Both the position numbers and the translations under genes were made by a program. Shown here in pieces: positions 34,047 through 42,215 of a stretch of DNA of 64,000 nucleotides. Under the pieces are notes generated by a model, which saw only the letters and a list, made by a program, of their open reading frames with translations, was not told the origin of the DNA and ran no database searches. The DNA is from Aquabacterium commune. Its GTDB lineage: Bacteria > Pseudomonadota > Gammaproteobacteria > Burkholderiales > Burkholderiaceae_C. Each line of letters opens with the position of its first letter. The first letter of the stretch is position 1. The stretch lies in the NCBI RefSeq assembly GCF_004362855.1, contig NZ_SNXW01000007.1, positions 124,001-188,000 of the forward strand. Direction: 5' to 3'.

Positions 34047-35312
34047 TCAATGCTTGATGGTGGCGCGGCCCATTTCCCACATCGGCATGAACACGCCAAG
34101 TGCCAACAACAGCACGATTGCGCCCAGAAAGATCACCAGGATGGGTTCGATCTGCTGGGCCAGGGTTTTCAGGGAATACTCGACTTCGCTGCCATAGACC
34201 TCGCCGATCTCGTCCAGCAGCTCGTCGAGCATGCCGGTCTCTTCGCCGATGGCCAGCATCTGCAGCACCATGGGCGTGAACACGCCCGTGGCCACGGCCG
34301 CGCGGGTGAGCGAGTCGCCCCGCGTGATGGCCTCGCGCATGCCGTCGATGCGGGCGCTGATGTATTTGTTGTCGGCCGTTTGCGCCACGCTGGTGAGGGC
34401 GCGCTCCAGTGGTACGCCGCTGCGCAGCGACAGCGAAAAGGCGCGGGCAAAGCGCGACAGCGCCGCCTGCGTGACGATGGGCCCGACCAGGGGCATGTTG
34501 ATGAGCAGGCGGTCCCAGACCATGCGGCCTTCGACCGAGGCGATCCACTGCTTGAACAGGAAGGCGCCGGCCACCGCCCCACCCAGCAGCCACCAACCGT
34601 AATTGAGCGTGAGGTTGGAGCTGGCGATCAGGATTTTCGTGGGCACCGGCAGGTTGGCGCCCAGGCTCTTGAACACGCCTTCGAAGGCGGGCACCACCAT
34701 CACGTTGATGACGGTGATCGCGCCGACCATGGCCATGATGACGAAGCTGGGGTAGCGCAGGGCCGACTTGACCTGCTGCTTCATGAACTGTTCGAAATCC
34801 AGGTGCTTGTACAGGCGCATGAAGACCTGGTCGATCTGGCCCGAGGCCTCGCCCACCTTGATCATGGCCACGTAAAAGCTGTCGAAAATCTTCGGGTGCG
34901 TGGCCACCGAGGTGGCCAGGTCCACGCCCGACTCCAGGCTGCGGCGCAGGTCCAGGATGACGGCCTTCATGGCCGGGTTGGTCGTGGTTTCCTGCAAACC
35001 CGCCAGCGCCCGCAAGATGGGCACGCCGGCCTTGAGCAGGGTGTGGATCTGTCGGCTGAAGAGCATCACGTCCGAGCGCTCCACCTTGGGCGCAAAGAGC
35101 TGGATGCCCTGCTTGCCGCCCAGGTCCACCATGCTGCCGCCCACGCCCAGGTTGCTGGCCAGTGCGGCGGCGGTGGCGGCATCGGCCGAAATCTTCACCG
35201 GGATGAGGCCTTTGCTCTTGAGGATGGCGGCCACCTGCGCGGTGGTCGCGGCCTCCTGCACGCCTTCGACCTGGCCGTAGGGCCCGCGGGCTTTGTAAAC
35301 GAAGCGTCCCAT
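34047..35312 (-). CDS. mshG: MshG, inner-membrane platform protein of the pilus (GspF/PilC family)
   Basis: A 421-residue polytopic protein that couples the ATPase to pilin polymerisation. It begins MGRFVYKARGPYG, typical of the family. Two repeated GspF domains each contain helices and the conserved patterns QIHTLLKAGVPILRAL and FARAFSLSLRSGVPLERAL. About three membrane helices are visible, including the C-terminal ILVIFLGAIVLLLALGVFMP. It lies between mshE (16 bases upstream) and mshA (60 bases downstream). A 90-residue Ala-rich N-terminal region is cytoplasmic. Confidence 0.95.
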   Translation of the reverse strand: MGRFVYKARGPYGQVEGVQEAATTAQVAAILKSKGLIPVKISADAATAAALASNLGVGGSMVDLGGKQGIQLFAPKVERSDVMLFSRQIHTLLKAGVPILRALAGLQETTTNPAMKAVILDLRRSLESGVDLATSVATHPKIFDSFYVAMIKVGEASGQIDQVFMRLYKHLDFEQFMKQQVKSALRYPSFVIMAMVGAITVINVMVVPAFEGVFKSLGANLPVPTKILIASSNLTLNYGWWLLGGAVAGAFLFKQWIASVEGRMVWDRLLINMPLVGPIVTQAALSRFARAFSLSLRSGVPLERALTSVAQTADNKYISARIDGMREAITRGDSLTRAAVATGVFTPMVLQMLAIGEETGMLDELLDEIGEVYGSEVEYSLKTLAQQIEPILVIFLGAIVLLLALGVFMPMWEMGRATIKH

Positions 35313-35328
35313 CTCGGTGCACCCTGCC

Positions 35329-37035
35329 TCAGTCGATCTGTGCGCTCACGCCCATGGCCTCGGCCACGGTGGTGCGCCCGCTCAAGGCCAGGCGCACGGC
35401 GTCGCGGCGCAAGGTGTTGCCGGCCATCTGCTCGCGCGCGGCCTTGGAGAAGGCCGTCGGGTCCTGCGCGCTCATGGCGTCCACCAGGGGCAGCGTCATC
35501 TGCAGGAATTCATAGACGCCGGTGCGGCCCTTGTAGCCGGTCTGGTTGCACTCGGGGCAGCCTGGTCCGTGGGAGACGCCGCTGGTGTCCACCTCGGCGC
35601 CCAGCTCGTTCTTGAGCCACACCAGCTCCTGCGGCGTGGGCTCGCAGTGGGTGGTGCACATGGGGCAGATGGTGCGCACCAGGCGCTGCGCCACCACGAG
35701 TTGCAGCGACAGCGCCACCATCCACTGCGGCACGCCCATGTCGATGAGGCGGGCGGGTGTGGAGGACGCGTCGTTGGTGTGCAGGGTGGACAGCACCAGG
35801 TGGCCGGTCATGGCCGCGCGCATGCCGATTTCGGCGGTGGTCTTGTCGCGCATTTCGCCCACCAGGATGACGTCCGGGTCCTGGCGCAAGGCGGAGCGCA
35901 GGATGCGCTCGAAGGTCATGTCGATCTTGTCGTGCACCTGCACCTGGTTGAGGCCGGGCAGGCGGTACTCGACCGGGTCTTCGACGGTGATGATCTTGCG
36001 CTCGGTGCTGTTGAGCGCGTTGAGTGCGGCGTACAGCGTGGTCGTCTTGCCCGAGCCGGTGGGCCCGGTCACCAGGATCATGCCGGCCGGCTTGGCGATC
36101 GCTGCGGTCAGGGCGTTGCGCATGCCCGCGGGCATCTGCAGCTTGTTGAGGTCGAGCATGCCGGTGCTCTGGCTCAACAAACGCATCACCACCGATTCAC
36201 CGTGCTGCGAGGGCAGCGTGGAGATGCGCACATCGACGTTGCCGTCCTTGAGGCGCACGGCGAAGCGGCCGTCCTGCGGCAGGCGCTTCTCCGAGATGTC
36301 CAGGCCCGACATGAGCTTGAGGCGCAGGGCCACGGCGCTGGCGATCTTGGCATCGGCCTCGGTCTGCACGTGCAGCACGCCGTCGATGCGGAAGCGGATG
36401 CGCAGGATCTTTTCCTGCGGCTCGATGTGGATGTCGGAGGCGCGCATGCGCAGGGCCTGCTCGAACACCGAGTACAGCAGGCGCACCACGGGCGCGTCTT
36501 CGTTGCTGGTCGAGTCGATGCCCAGCAGGTCGCCCAGGTCGCTCTCGATGCCGGCGAGTTCGCTGGTCAACTCGCGCGCCAGGCCTTCGATTTCCTTGGT
36601 GCTGCGGTAGGCGCGGTCCAGCGCCGTCAGCAGGTGCGACTCGGTCACCACGGCGATGTCCACGTTGCGCTTGAGCAAGCGGGCGATCTCGTCGTAGGCG
36701 TAGATGTCGGTCGGGTCGGCCATCCCGATCATCAGGCCGGCCGGGGTTTCGTCCAGCACGATGGCGCGCATGCGGCGTGCGTGGGTTTCGGGCAGCAGTT
36801 GCGCCAGCTCGGGCTTGAGCGGGAAGTGCACCAGGTCCACGAAGGGCGCATGGATCTGCCGCGCCACGGCCTTGGCGATCTGGGCCTCGGTCAACCACTC
36901 GCGGTCGATGAGCACGCGGCCCAGCTTGCGCCCGCTGTTGCGCTGCTCCTGCAAGGCTTCCTGCAGTTGCGCATCGGTGATCAGGCCGGCCTGAACCAGC
37001 AGGTCGCCGAGTCGGAATTTCTGGGGCACGGGCAT
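35329..37035 (-). CDS. mshE: MshE, pilus assembly ATPase with c-di-GMP-binding N-terminus
   Basis: A 568-residue secretion ATPase of the GspE/PilB class powering pilus extension. The N-terminal MshEN domain has two tandem 24-residue elements starting RLGDLLVQAGLI and KLGRVLIDREWL, the pattern shown in Vibrio MshE to bind c-di-GMP. The ATPase core has Walker A GPTGSGKTTT (about 320-330), the Asp box VGEMRD, and the His box LSTLHTND. Two CxxC pairs (CPMC, CPEC) form the usual zinc-binding knuckle near the end. The ATG at 37035 with GAGGT just upstream was preferred to a GTG at 37047 that overlaps the mshL stop. Confidence 0.95.
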   Translation of the reverse strand: MPVPQKFRLGDLLVQAGLITDAQLQEALQEQRNSGRKLGRVLIDREWLTEAQIAKAVARQIHAPFVDLVHFPLKPELAQLLPETHARRMRAIVLDETPAGLMIGMADPTDIYAYDEIARLLKRNVDIAVVTESHLLTALDRAYRSTKEIEGLARELTSELAGIESDLGDLLGIDSTSNEDAPVVRLLYSVFEQALRMRASDIHIEPQEKILRIRFRIDGVLHVQTEADAKIASAVALRLKLMSGLDISEKRLPQDGRFAVRLKDGNVDVRISTLPSQHGESVVMRLLSQSTGMLDLNKLQMPAGMRNALTAAIAKPAGMILVTGPTGSGKTTTLYAALNALNSTERKIITVEDPVEYRLPGLNQVQVHDKIDMTFERILRSALRQDPDVILVGEMRDKTTAEIGMRAAMTGHLVLSTLHTNDASSTPARLIDMGVPQWMVALSLQLVVAQRLVRTICPMCTTHCEPTPQELVWLKNELGAEVDTSGVSHGPGCPECNQTGYKGRTGVYEFLQMTLPLVDAMSAQDPTAFSKAAREQMAGNTLRRDAVRLALSGRTTVAEAMGVSAQID

Positions 37036-37043
37036 GTCGGACC

Positions 37044-38966
37044 TCACTGCGGCTTGAGCATGACGGGATCGGGCTGGTCGCCCTCGAAACCGTTGCCGTC
37101 GTCACCGATCACGGTGGGTTTGATCAACACCACCAGCTCGCGCTTGAAACGGGTCGAGTCGCGTTGCTTGAACAGGTTGCCGAACACCGGCACCTCGCTG
37201 ACACCCGGCACGCCGGAGCGGTCGGACGTGGCCTGCTGCGTCATCAAGCCGCCGATGGCAACGATCTGGCGGTCCATCACCCGCACGATGCTGTCGGTCT
37301 CGCTGATGGAGGCCACCGGCAAGGGCAAGGAGTAGGAACCTTGCAGGCCGAGGGTGAGGTCCTTGTTGCGCTCGGTGACGACGCTGATGGACGGGTGCAC
37401 GTGCAGCATGATGGCGCCCGAGGCGTCGATCTGCGGGGTCACGTCCAGCACGATGCCGCTGAAGAAGGGCTTGAGCTCCACCGTGGGCACGGCCGAGGTG
37501 TTGCTGGTGTTGCCGGTGGTGGTGACCGACTGCACCGCCGTCACGTTGACCACGTAGAGCTCGTCGCTGCCGACCTTGAGCACGGCCTTCTGGTTGTTCA
37601 GCGTGGCGATGCGCGGGCTGGACAGCACCTGCACCTCGCCCTGGGTTTCCAGGAAGTTCAGCAGGGCCGAGAAGTTGGCCGCCTGGAAGGCCAGGCCGTA
37701 GAAGCCTTTGCCCAGCGCCGTGGTGGTGATGCTGGCGCCCGGGTTGATCGTCACACCCGGTGCGCTGATGGCGCCCGTGCCGCTGATGGTGGCGCCCGGC
37801 GCGACGATGCCGATGCCGGCTTTGTGGCCGCTGGCGTTGCCGCGGAAGAGCTGCCAGTTGATGCCGGCCTGGCTTTCCGTTTTCAGCGAGACCTCGATGA
37901 TCTTGGCCTCCAGCATCACCTGGCGTTCGATGGTCAGCTGCACGGCCTTGAGGTAGTCGCCCACATGGCGCAACTCGGCGGGGGTGGCACGCACCACGAT
38001 CACGCCGGACCCGGCGTTCAGCACCACGCCACGGCCATCGGCGCTGCCTACCATGCTGGTCAAAGAAGTCTGGACGTCGCGCCAGAAATCGGCGTCCGAG
38101 GAGGTGCGCACCTGCGCGGTGTTGTCGCCCTGCACATTGCCCGCACCCTGGGGGTTGCTGCTGAGGGTGCTGCCCGTGCTGCCCGGCGTGCCAGGGGTGC
38201 TGCGGTTGGTGGAGATGGAGGTGGAGCTCACGCGCAGGGACGAATCGCCCTGGCGGCGGCCTGGCAGGTAGTTGACACGGAAGATGCGCGTCTGCACGGT
38301 GTTCGGATAGACGAAGACGCGGCTGCCCGAGTAGCGGAAGTCGTAGCCGTAGAGCTCGCGCAGGGCCTCCAGGGCCTCGGGCAGGCTGGTGCCGCGCAGG
38401 TTGAGCGTGACGTTGCCCGAGACCTCGGGCGGCACCAGCACGGTGAAGCCCGAGCCCGCGCCCAGCTGCAGGAAGACCTGCGCGGCCGGCGCGTTGTTGA
38501 CGACGAGGTCGAAGCGGGTGGTGTCGCGTGCGGGGTCGCGTGCAGCGGCAGGGCTGGCCGCCACGTTGGTGGCCGCGCCGGCGTTCACGCTGGGTGCGGG
38601 CAGGATGGCGGCGGGCAAGGCTTGCTGGGCGCCGGTCGCGCTCGGCAAAGCCTCGGAGCGGCGGCTGCGCGGGCTGGCTTTGGCCAGGCGGGCGCTGCTG
38701 CGCTCCAGGCTGGAGGGCACCAGCGGCACCGCGTCCAGCGAGGGGTCAGGCACGGGCTCGGCCACGGGCGCGGCCAACGGTGCGCTCACCGGGGCCCCCA
38801 ACGGCGCGCGGGCGTCCAGGCTGGCCAGGTTGAAGCTCAGGCGGGCGTTGTCACCGGCGAAATCGGCATCGGCTGGGGTGACCACGCGGCGCTTGCCGGC
38901 CCAGCCCAGGCTGGGGTCGCACAAGGTCAGGGTGACCAGGGCCACGGCGGTGAGGAGCTGCTTCAT
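37044..38966 (-). CDS. mshL: MshL, outer-membrane secretin of the pilus
   Basis: A 640-residue protein forming the outer-membrane ring through which the pilus emerges. A signal peptide occupies residues 1-22. A Pro/Ala-rich linker, an STN/N-domain (VFLQLGAGSGFTVLVPPEV) and N-domains follow, then the secretin domain (LEAKIIEVSLKTESQAGINW; SPRIATLNNQKAVLKVG; LDVTPQIDASGAIMLHVHPS; ILIVRVMDRQ-type region VRVMDRQIVAIGGLM). There is no lipobox. The start overlaps the mshK stop (ATGA). Operon neighbours match canonical msh order K-L-(M-N)-E, but mshM and mshN are absent between L and E. Confidence 0.94.
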   Translation of the reverse strand: MKQLLTAVALVTLTLCDPSLGWAGKRRVVTPADADFAGDNARLSFNLASLDARAPLGAPVSAPLAAPVAEPVPDPSLDAVPLVPSSLERSSARLAKASPRSRRSEALPSATGAQQALPAAILPAPSVNAGAATNVAASPAAARDPARDTTRFDLVVNNAPAAQVFLQLGAGSGFTVLVPPEVSGNVTLNLRGTSLPEALEALRELYGYDFRYSGSRVFVYPNTVQTRIFRVNYLPGRRQGDSSLRVSSTSISTNRSTPGTPGSTGSTLSSNPQGAGNVQGDNTAQVRTSSDADFWRDVQTSLTSMVGSADGRGVVLNAGSGVIVVRATPAELRHVGDYLKAVQLTIERQVMLEAKIIEVSLKTESQAGINWQLFRGNASGHKAGIGIVAPGATISGTGAISAPGVTINPGASITTTALGKGFYGLAFQAANFSALLNFLETQGEVQVLSSPRIATLNNQKAVLKVGSDELYVVNVTAVQSVTTTGNTSNTSAVPTVELKPFFSGIVLDVTPQIDASGAIMLHVHPSISVVTERNKDLTLGLQGSYSLPLPVASISETDSIVRVMDRQIVAIGGLMTQQATSDRSGVPGVSEVPVFGNLFKQRDSTRFKRELVVLIKPTVIGDDGNGFEGDQPDPVMLKPQ

Positions 38967-39628
38967 GGCGTGTCCTTGTCGGGGCGGGCCCCGTTCTGCA
39001 GAGAGGGGAAAGCGTTGGCCTGGCCTTGCGGCATGGCGGTGGGTGCGGCCTCCGGCTGGGCGGAGCCCCCAGGGGAGGCAGGGCCCTTGTCCTTTGCATG
39101 GTTCGCGCTGGGTGCGGAGGCCGCCCCTTCGGGCTGGCGCGCGAACAGCGACAAGCGGGCGGCGCCCTTGCCACTGCCCAGAAGCACACCGGTGGCGTCG
39201 ATGGCCGTGAGGGTCGCGCCTTGCACTTTGTCACCCACGCGGTACACCTCGCCGTCGATGATGGCGACGCTGCGGCCAGCGCCATTGCCCAGCATCACCG
39301 ACGTCAGCCGGTGGCGGGGCTTCGGGGGCGGTGGGGGCGCGGCGCGCGTGGCGGCCTCGCCGGCAGACTCACCGGCCAAGGCGCCCGCGGGCACGCCGGC
39401 CTGACGCAGCAGGGCGGCAGTGGCCGGGTTGAGCCCGGCGGCACCCGGGCTGGGCGCGGCGTTGCGAGGCAGCACGTAGGGCGCGCGGGTCGGGTCGGCC
39501 AGTTGGGCCAGGGTGGGCGACGGTGTGCTCACGGCAGCCAGGGCACCCACCGCGGCCACGGTGGCCAGGGCCACCGACACGGCGCGCTGCGCCCGCAGCG
39601 TCTGTGCGAAGGAAGGGGGGCGCGTCAT
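38963..39628 (-). CDS. mshK: MshK-like pilus biogenesis protein (PilP analogue)
   Basis: A 221-residue protein with an N-terminal membrane anchor or signal (VSVALATVAAVGALAAV), a Pro-rich middle (PPPPPKPRH) and a small beta-domain (VMLGNGAGRSVAIIDGEVYRVGDKVQGATLTAIDATGV) of the PilP/GspC type. This layout and its place between mshJ and mshL fit MshK. The start at 39628 overlaps the end of mshJ as ATGA and its stop overlaps mshL, so mshI to mshL are translationally linked. The Ala/Pro/Gly-rich tail after residue 165 looks unstructured. Confidence 0.78.
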   Translation of the reverse strand: MTRPPSFAQTLRAQRAVSVALATVAAVGALAAVSTPSPTLAQLADPTRAPYVLPRNAAPSPGAAGLNPATAALLRQAGVPAGALAGESAGEAATRAAPPPPPKPRHRLTSVMLGNGAGRSVAIIDGEVYRVGDKVQGATLTAIDATGVLLGSGKGAARLSLFARQPEGAASAPSANHAKDKGPASPGGSAQPEAAPTAMPQGQANAFPSLQNGARPDKDTP

Positions 39629-40470
39629 GGTGCAGAGATCTCCAGGGGCACGGCATCGGGGCTGAGCGTGATCACGCGCACCGACAGGAACAGTCGCTGC
39701 TCTTCGTCCAGCTCCAGACGCAGGCCGGACCACAGCAGCCGGCGCGGCAGGCGCTCGATGCTGGCCAGCCATTCGTAGAGGTCGTTGAAGCCGCCGGTCA
39801 CGCGCACGTCCAGGCCGTGCCGGTACATGCCGGGCACGTCCTGCACGCCCGGCGTCAGCTTGGCCGTGTCCTCTGGCGACAGGGTCTTCATCGACACCAG
39901 GCGCACGCCGTCAGTGCGCGCCAGCAGGCCTTGCAGCACCTGGCGCATCTCGCGCGCGGGCACCAGACCGCTCTGGAAGGAGTCGATGTCCTTCTTCTGG
40001 CCGGCCACGCGCTGGCGCACCGCCTCGACCTCGTCCTTGAGCTGGGCGGTCATCGCCTGGATGTCGTTGCTGACGCGCTGGTTCTCAGCACGCTTGCTGT
40101 TGAGCTCGGAGCGCACCTTGTTGTAGCGCGCCGAGGTTTGTTTGAAGCTGGCGTAAGAAGGGCCAATCAGCAAGGTGTCCGAGATGAACCAGGCGATGGC
40201 GACGGCACCCAGCACCAACAGCCTGCGCTCGCTGGCCGTGCGGGCGGCGTGGGCACGCTTGAGGCGACGCCAGTGGCGCAAGGCCAGACCCGTCCACTCC
40301 TGCCAGCTGGCGGTCAAGGCCGGCACAGCGGCCAGCGCCGAGGCAGACTTCTGGGATGCCGGGGACGCCGATGCCCGCGCCATGCCCTCGGGCGGAGGGG
40401 TGGTGGGCCCTTTCTGGCGCCGCAAAGCCGCCAGGCCTGCGGTGACGCGTGCGGGCAAGGCGAACTTCAT
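39625..40470 (-). CDS. mshJ: MshJ-like pilus alignment-complex protein (PilO analogue)
   Basis: A 281-residue bitopic protein. After about 75 cytoplasmic residues comes one membrane helix (LLVLGAVAIAWFISDTLLIG), a coiled coil (RYNKVRSELNSKRAENQRVSNDIQAM split by short breaks) and a periplasmic ferredoxin-like fold (LLARTDGVRLVSMKTLSP) as in PilO/GspM proteins. MshJ links the cytoplasmic actin-like component to the secretin. Start overlaps mshI stop; stop overlaps mshK start. Confidence 0.8.
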   Translation of the reverse strand: MKFALPARVTAGLAALRRQKGPTTPPPEGMARASASPASQKSASALAAVPALTASWQEWTGLALRHWRRLKRAHAARTASERRLLVLGAVAIAWFISDTLLIGPSYASFKQTSARYNKVRSELNSKRAENQRVSNDIQAMTAQLKDEVEAVRQRVAGQKKDIDSFQSGLVPAREMRQVLQGLLARTDGVRLVSMKTLSPEDTAKLTPGVQDVPGMYRHGLDVRVTGGFNDLYEWLASIERLPRRLLWSGLRLELDEEQRLFLSVRVITLSPDAVPLEISAP

Positions 40471-42059
40471 GGGCGGGCCCCTTCCTTGCCATCCGCCGCA
40501 TCGGCCGAAGACGCCGCGGCGGCCGCACCGTTGGCACGTGCACGCAGGCTGAATTCGCTGACGTTCGCGTGGGCCGTCTGCTCGCTGGTGGCGAGGGATT
40601 TGATCTCCAGCTGCGCAAAGCGCCGACCGCGGAACAGCTGCTCGGCGGCCAGGTGCTCCAGGTACACCGGCAGTTGACGCGGGTCGGTCATGCGGCCGCG
40701 CAGCTCGACGTCCAGGCCGTTGGGCTGCACCGTCAGCCCGGTGATCCACAGCGAGCCCTGGCTCTGGCGCGACAAGGCCTTGAGGTAGCCCGAGTAGCTG
40801 CCCACCGCCTCGGCAGACATCCGCGTGAGCGCATCCTTGATGGCACGCTGGCGCTGCTCGGTTTCGCGCAGTTCTTCCAGCTCGACCAGGATGCGCGGGC
40901 GCGGCGCGGTGCCCGTGGTCGTGCCACCCAGGCCAGCCACCGACTTCTCCAGCTCATCGGCCAGGCGCTGCTGGCGCATGCCCCACAGGTTCAAACCGAC
41001 GGATGCCACCACGGCCACGGCCACGAGGGCCCCGGCCCAGGTCGCGCCCTTCTCCAGGCCCCAGGAAGGCTCGGCCAGCGCACCCTGCGGCAGCTGCATC
41101 GAAATCTGCAAGACGCCACGGCGCTCCGACCAAGGCCGCAGCGCAGCCCCGATCGCGCACAGTTCGTTGAACGAAGCCACCTGACCGATGCGCTCGCCCT
41201 GCTCGCCCATGCGACTCAGGTCGAGGTGCTCGGACAGCTGCAGGCACTTCAGGGGCTGATAGACCAGATCGCGCAGCACCTCGATGGCGTTCTCGAAGCC
41301 TTGCGGCAGCGCCACCGACACATGCGCCAGCACGACCTGGCTGTGGATGCGCTCGAAGGTGTCCAGGGTGCGCAGGATTTCCAGGCCGGCGCGGCCGATG
41401 GCGGCGCTGCGGCTGCCCTCGTCCTGGGTGTCCGACGACAGCGCCACCTCGATGGTGCGCGCCATCAGCAACTCGCCCTGGAAGGTCACGACCAGCACGC
41501 TGTAGTGCTCGCCGAACACCATCAGGGCGTGGGCCTTGCCATCTTCCTCGCCCAGGGCGCAGATGTTGCGCAGGGCGGTCTCAGGCACCTCGATGGCCGA
41601 CCAGACCATGCCCTCGTCGGCGGCTTCGGTGTCCAGCTGCAAGGCTTGCTGGTGCGAACACATCAGCACGATGCTGGCGTTGCTGGCGCGCAGCTGGGTC
41701 GCTTCCGGCACGGCCAGCAGCTGCAGCACGGCGTCATCGACGGGGTATTCGACCAGGTCGGACAGCTGCCAGCGCAGGGCCTCGGCCCACTCCTCGCGGG
41801 GCACGTCGGGGGCTTCGGTGGCGGCCAGGCTGTACTGACCGCGGTCCAGCACCAGGGCGGTCGCGGGCACGCGGCGCTTCCACTCGCGCTGCAGCACGTG
41901 GATCACGTCTGCCTGGGTGTCGGCGTGCTGGGTGAACAGGCGGCTGAGCACAGGCAAGCCGTCCTCGGCGGTTTCCACGGATGCGCAGGACACGAGCGAG
42001 CCCGACCGGGCTGCCCCGACCATGTCTGCGCGTTCGATCCGTTTCCGTTTGAAAAGCAT
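40467..42059 (-). CDS. mshI: MshI-like pilus protein (PilM/PilN-type)
   Basis: A 530-residue protein, first gene of the MSHA operon. The N-terminal about 310 residues have an actin-like (PilM/GspL) character (YPVDDAVLQLLAVP, MVFGEHYSVLVVTFQGELL). Then come a membrane helix (WAGALVAVAVVASVGLNLWG) and a periplasmic PilN/GspL-like part (SGYLKALSRQSQGSLWITGLTV). The ATG at 42059 has GGAGCC 6 bases upstream; the frame extends further but without a better start. It lies 156 bases from the DUF1631 gene, so the operon promoter is probably in that gap. Recognised mainly by gene order and architecture. Confidence 0.82.
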   Translation of the reverse strand: MLFKRKRIERADMVGAARSGSLVSCASVETAEDGLPVLSRLFTQHADTQADVIHVLQREWKRRVPATALVLDRGQYSLAATEAPDVPREEWAEALRWQLSDLVEYPVDDAVLQLLAVPEATQLRASNASIVLMCSHQQALQLDTEAADEGMVWSAIEVPETALRNICALGEEDGKAHALMVFGEHYSVLVVTFQGELLMARTIEVALSSDTQDEGSRSAAIGRAGLEILRTLDTFERIHSQVVLAHVSVALPQGFENAIEVLRDLVYQPLKCLQLSEHLDLSRMGEQGERIGQVASFNELCAIGAALRPWSERRGVLQISMQLPQGALAEPSWGLEKGATWAGALVAVAVVASVGLNLWGMRQQRLADELEKSVAGLGGTTTGTAPRPRILVELEELRETEQRQRAIKDALTRMSAEAVGSYSGYLKALSRQSQGSLWITGLTVQPNGLDVELRGRMTDPRQLPVYLEHLAAEQLFRGRRFAQLEIKSLATSEQTAHANVSEFSLRARANGAAAAASSADAADGKEGARP

Positions 42060-42215
42060 TCCGGCTCCAATGTCTGGCCATGCAATGCTCTCAAAAAGCC
42101 ATTCCACCAAGTGGAAGGATAAGGACGCAGATCGTGTCTTATTTCTCGCAACTTGTCCCGGGGTGAGGCGGGTCACCGGGGGAGATGCAGGCGGGCCTGG
42201 CCGCGGGGGTCTGGC

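Noticed and set aside
33501-37335. Long plus-strand open frames opposite mshA, mshG, mshE and mshL
   Set aside because: All are antisense to genes with clear pilus-assembly motifs and have skewed His/Gln/Ala composition without domains.
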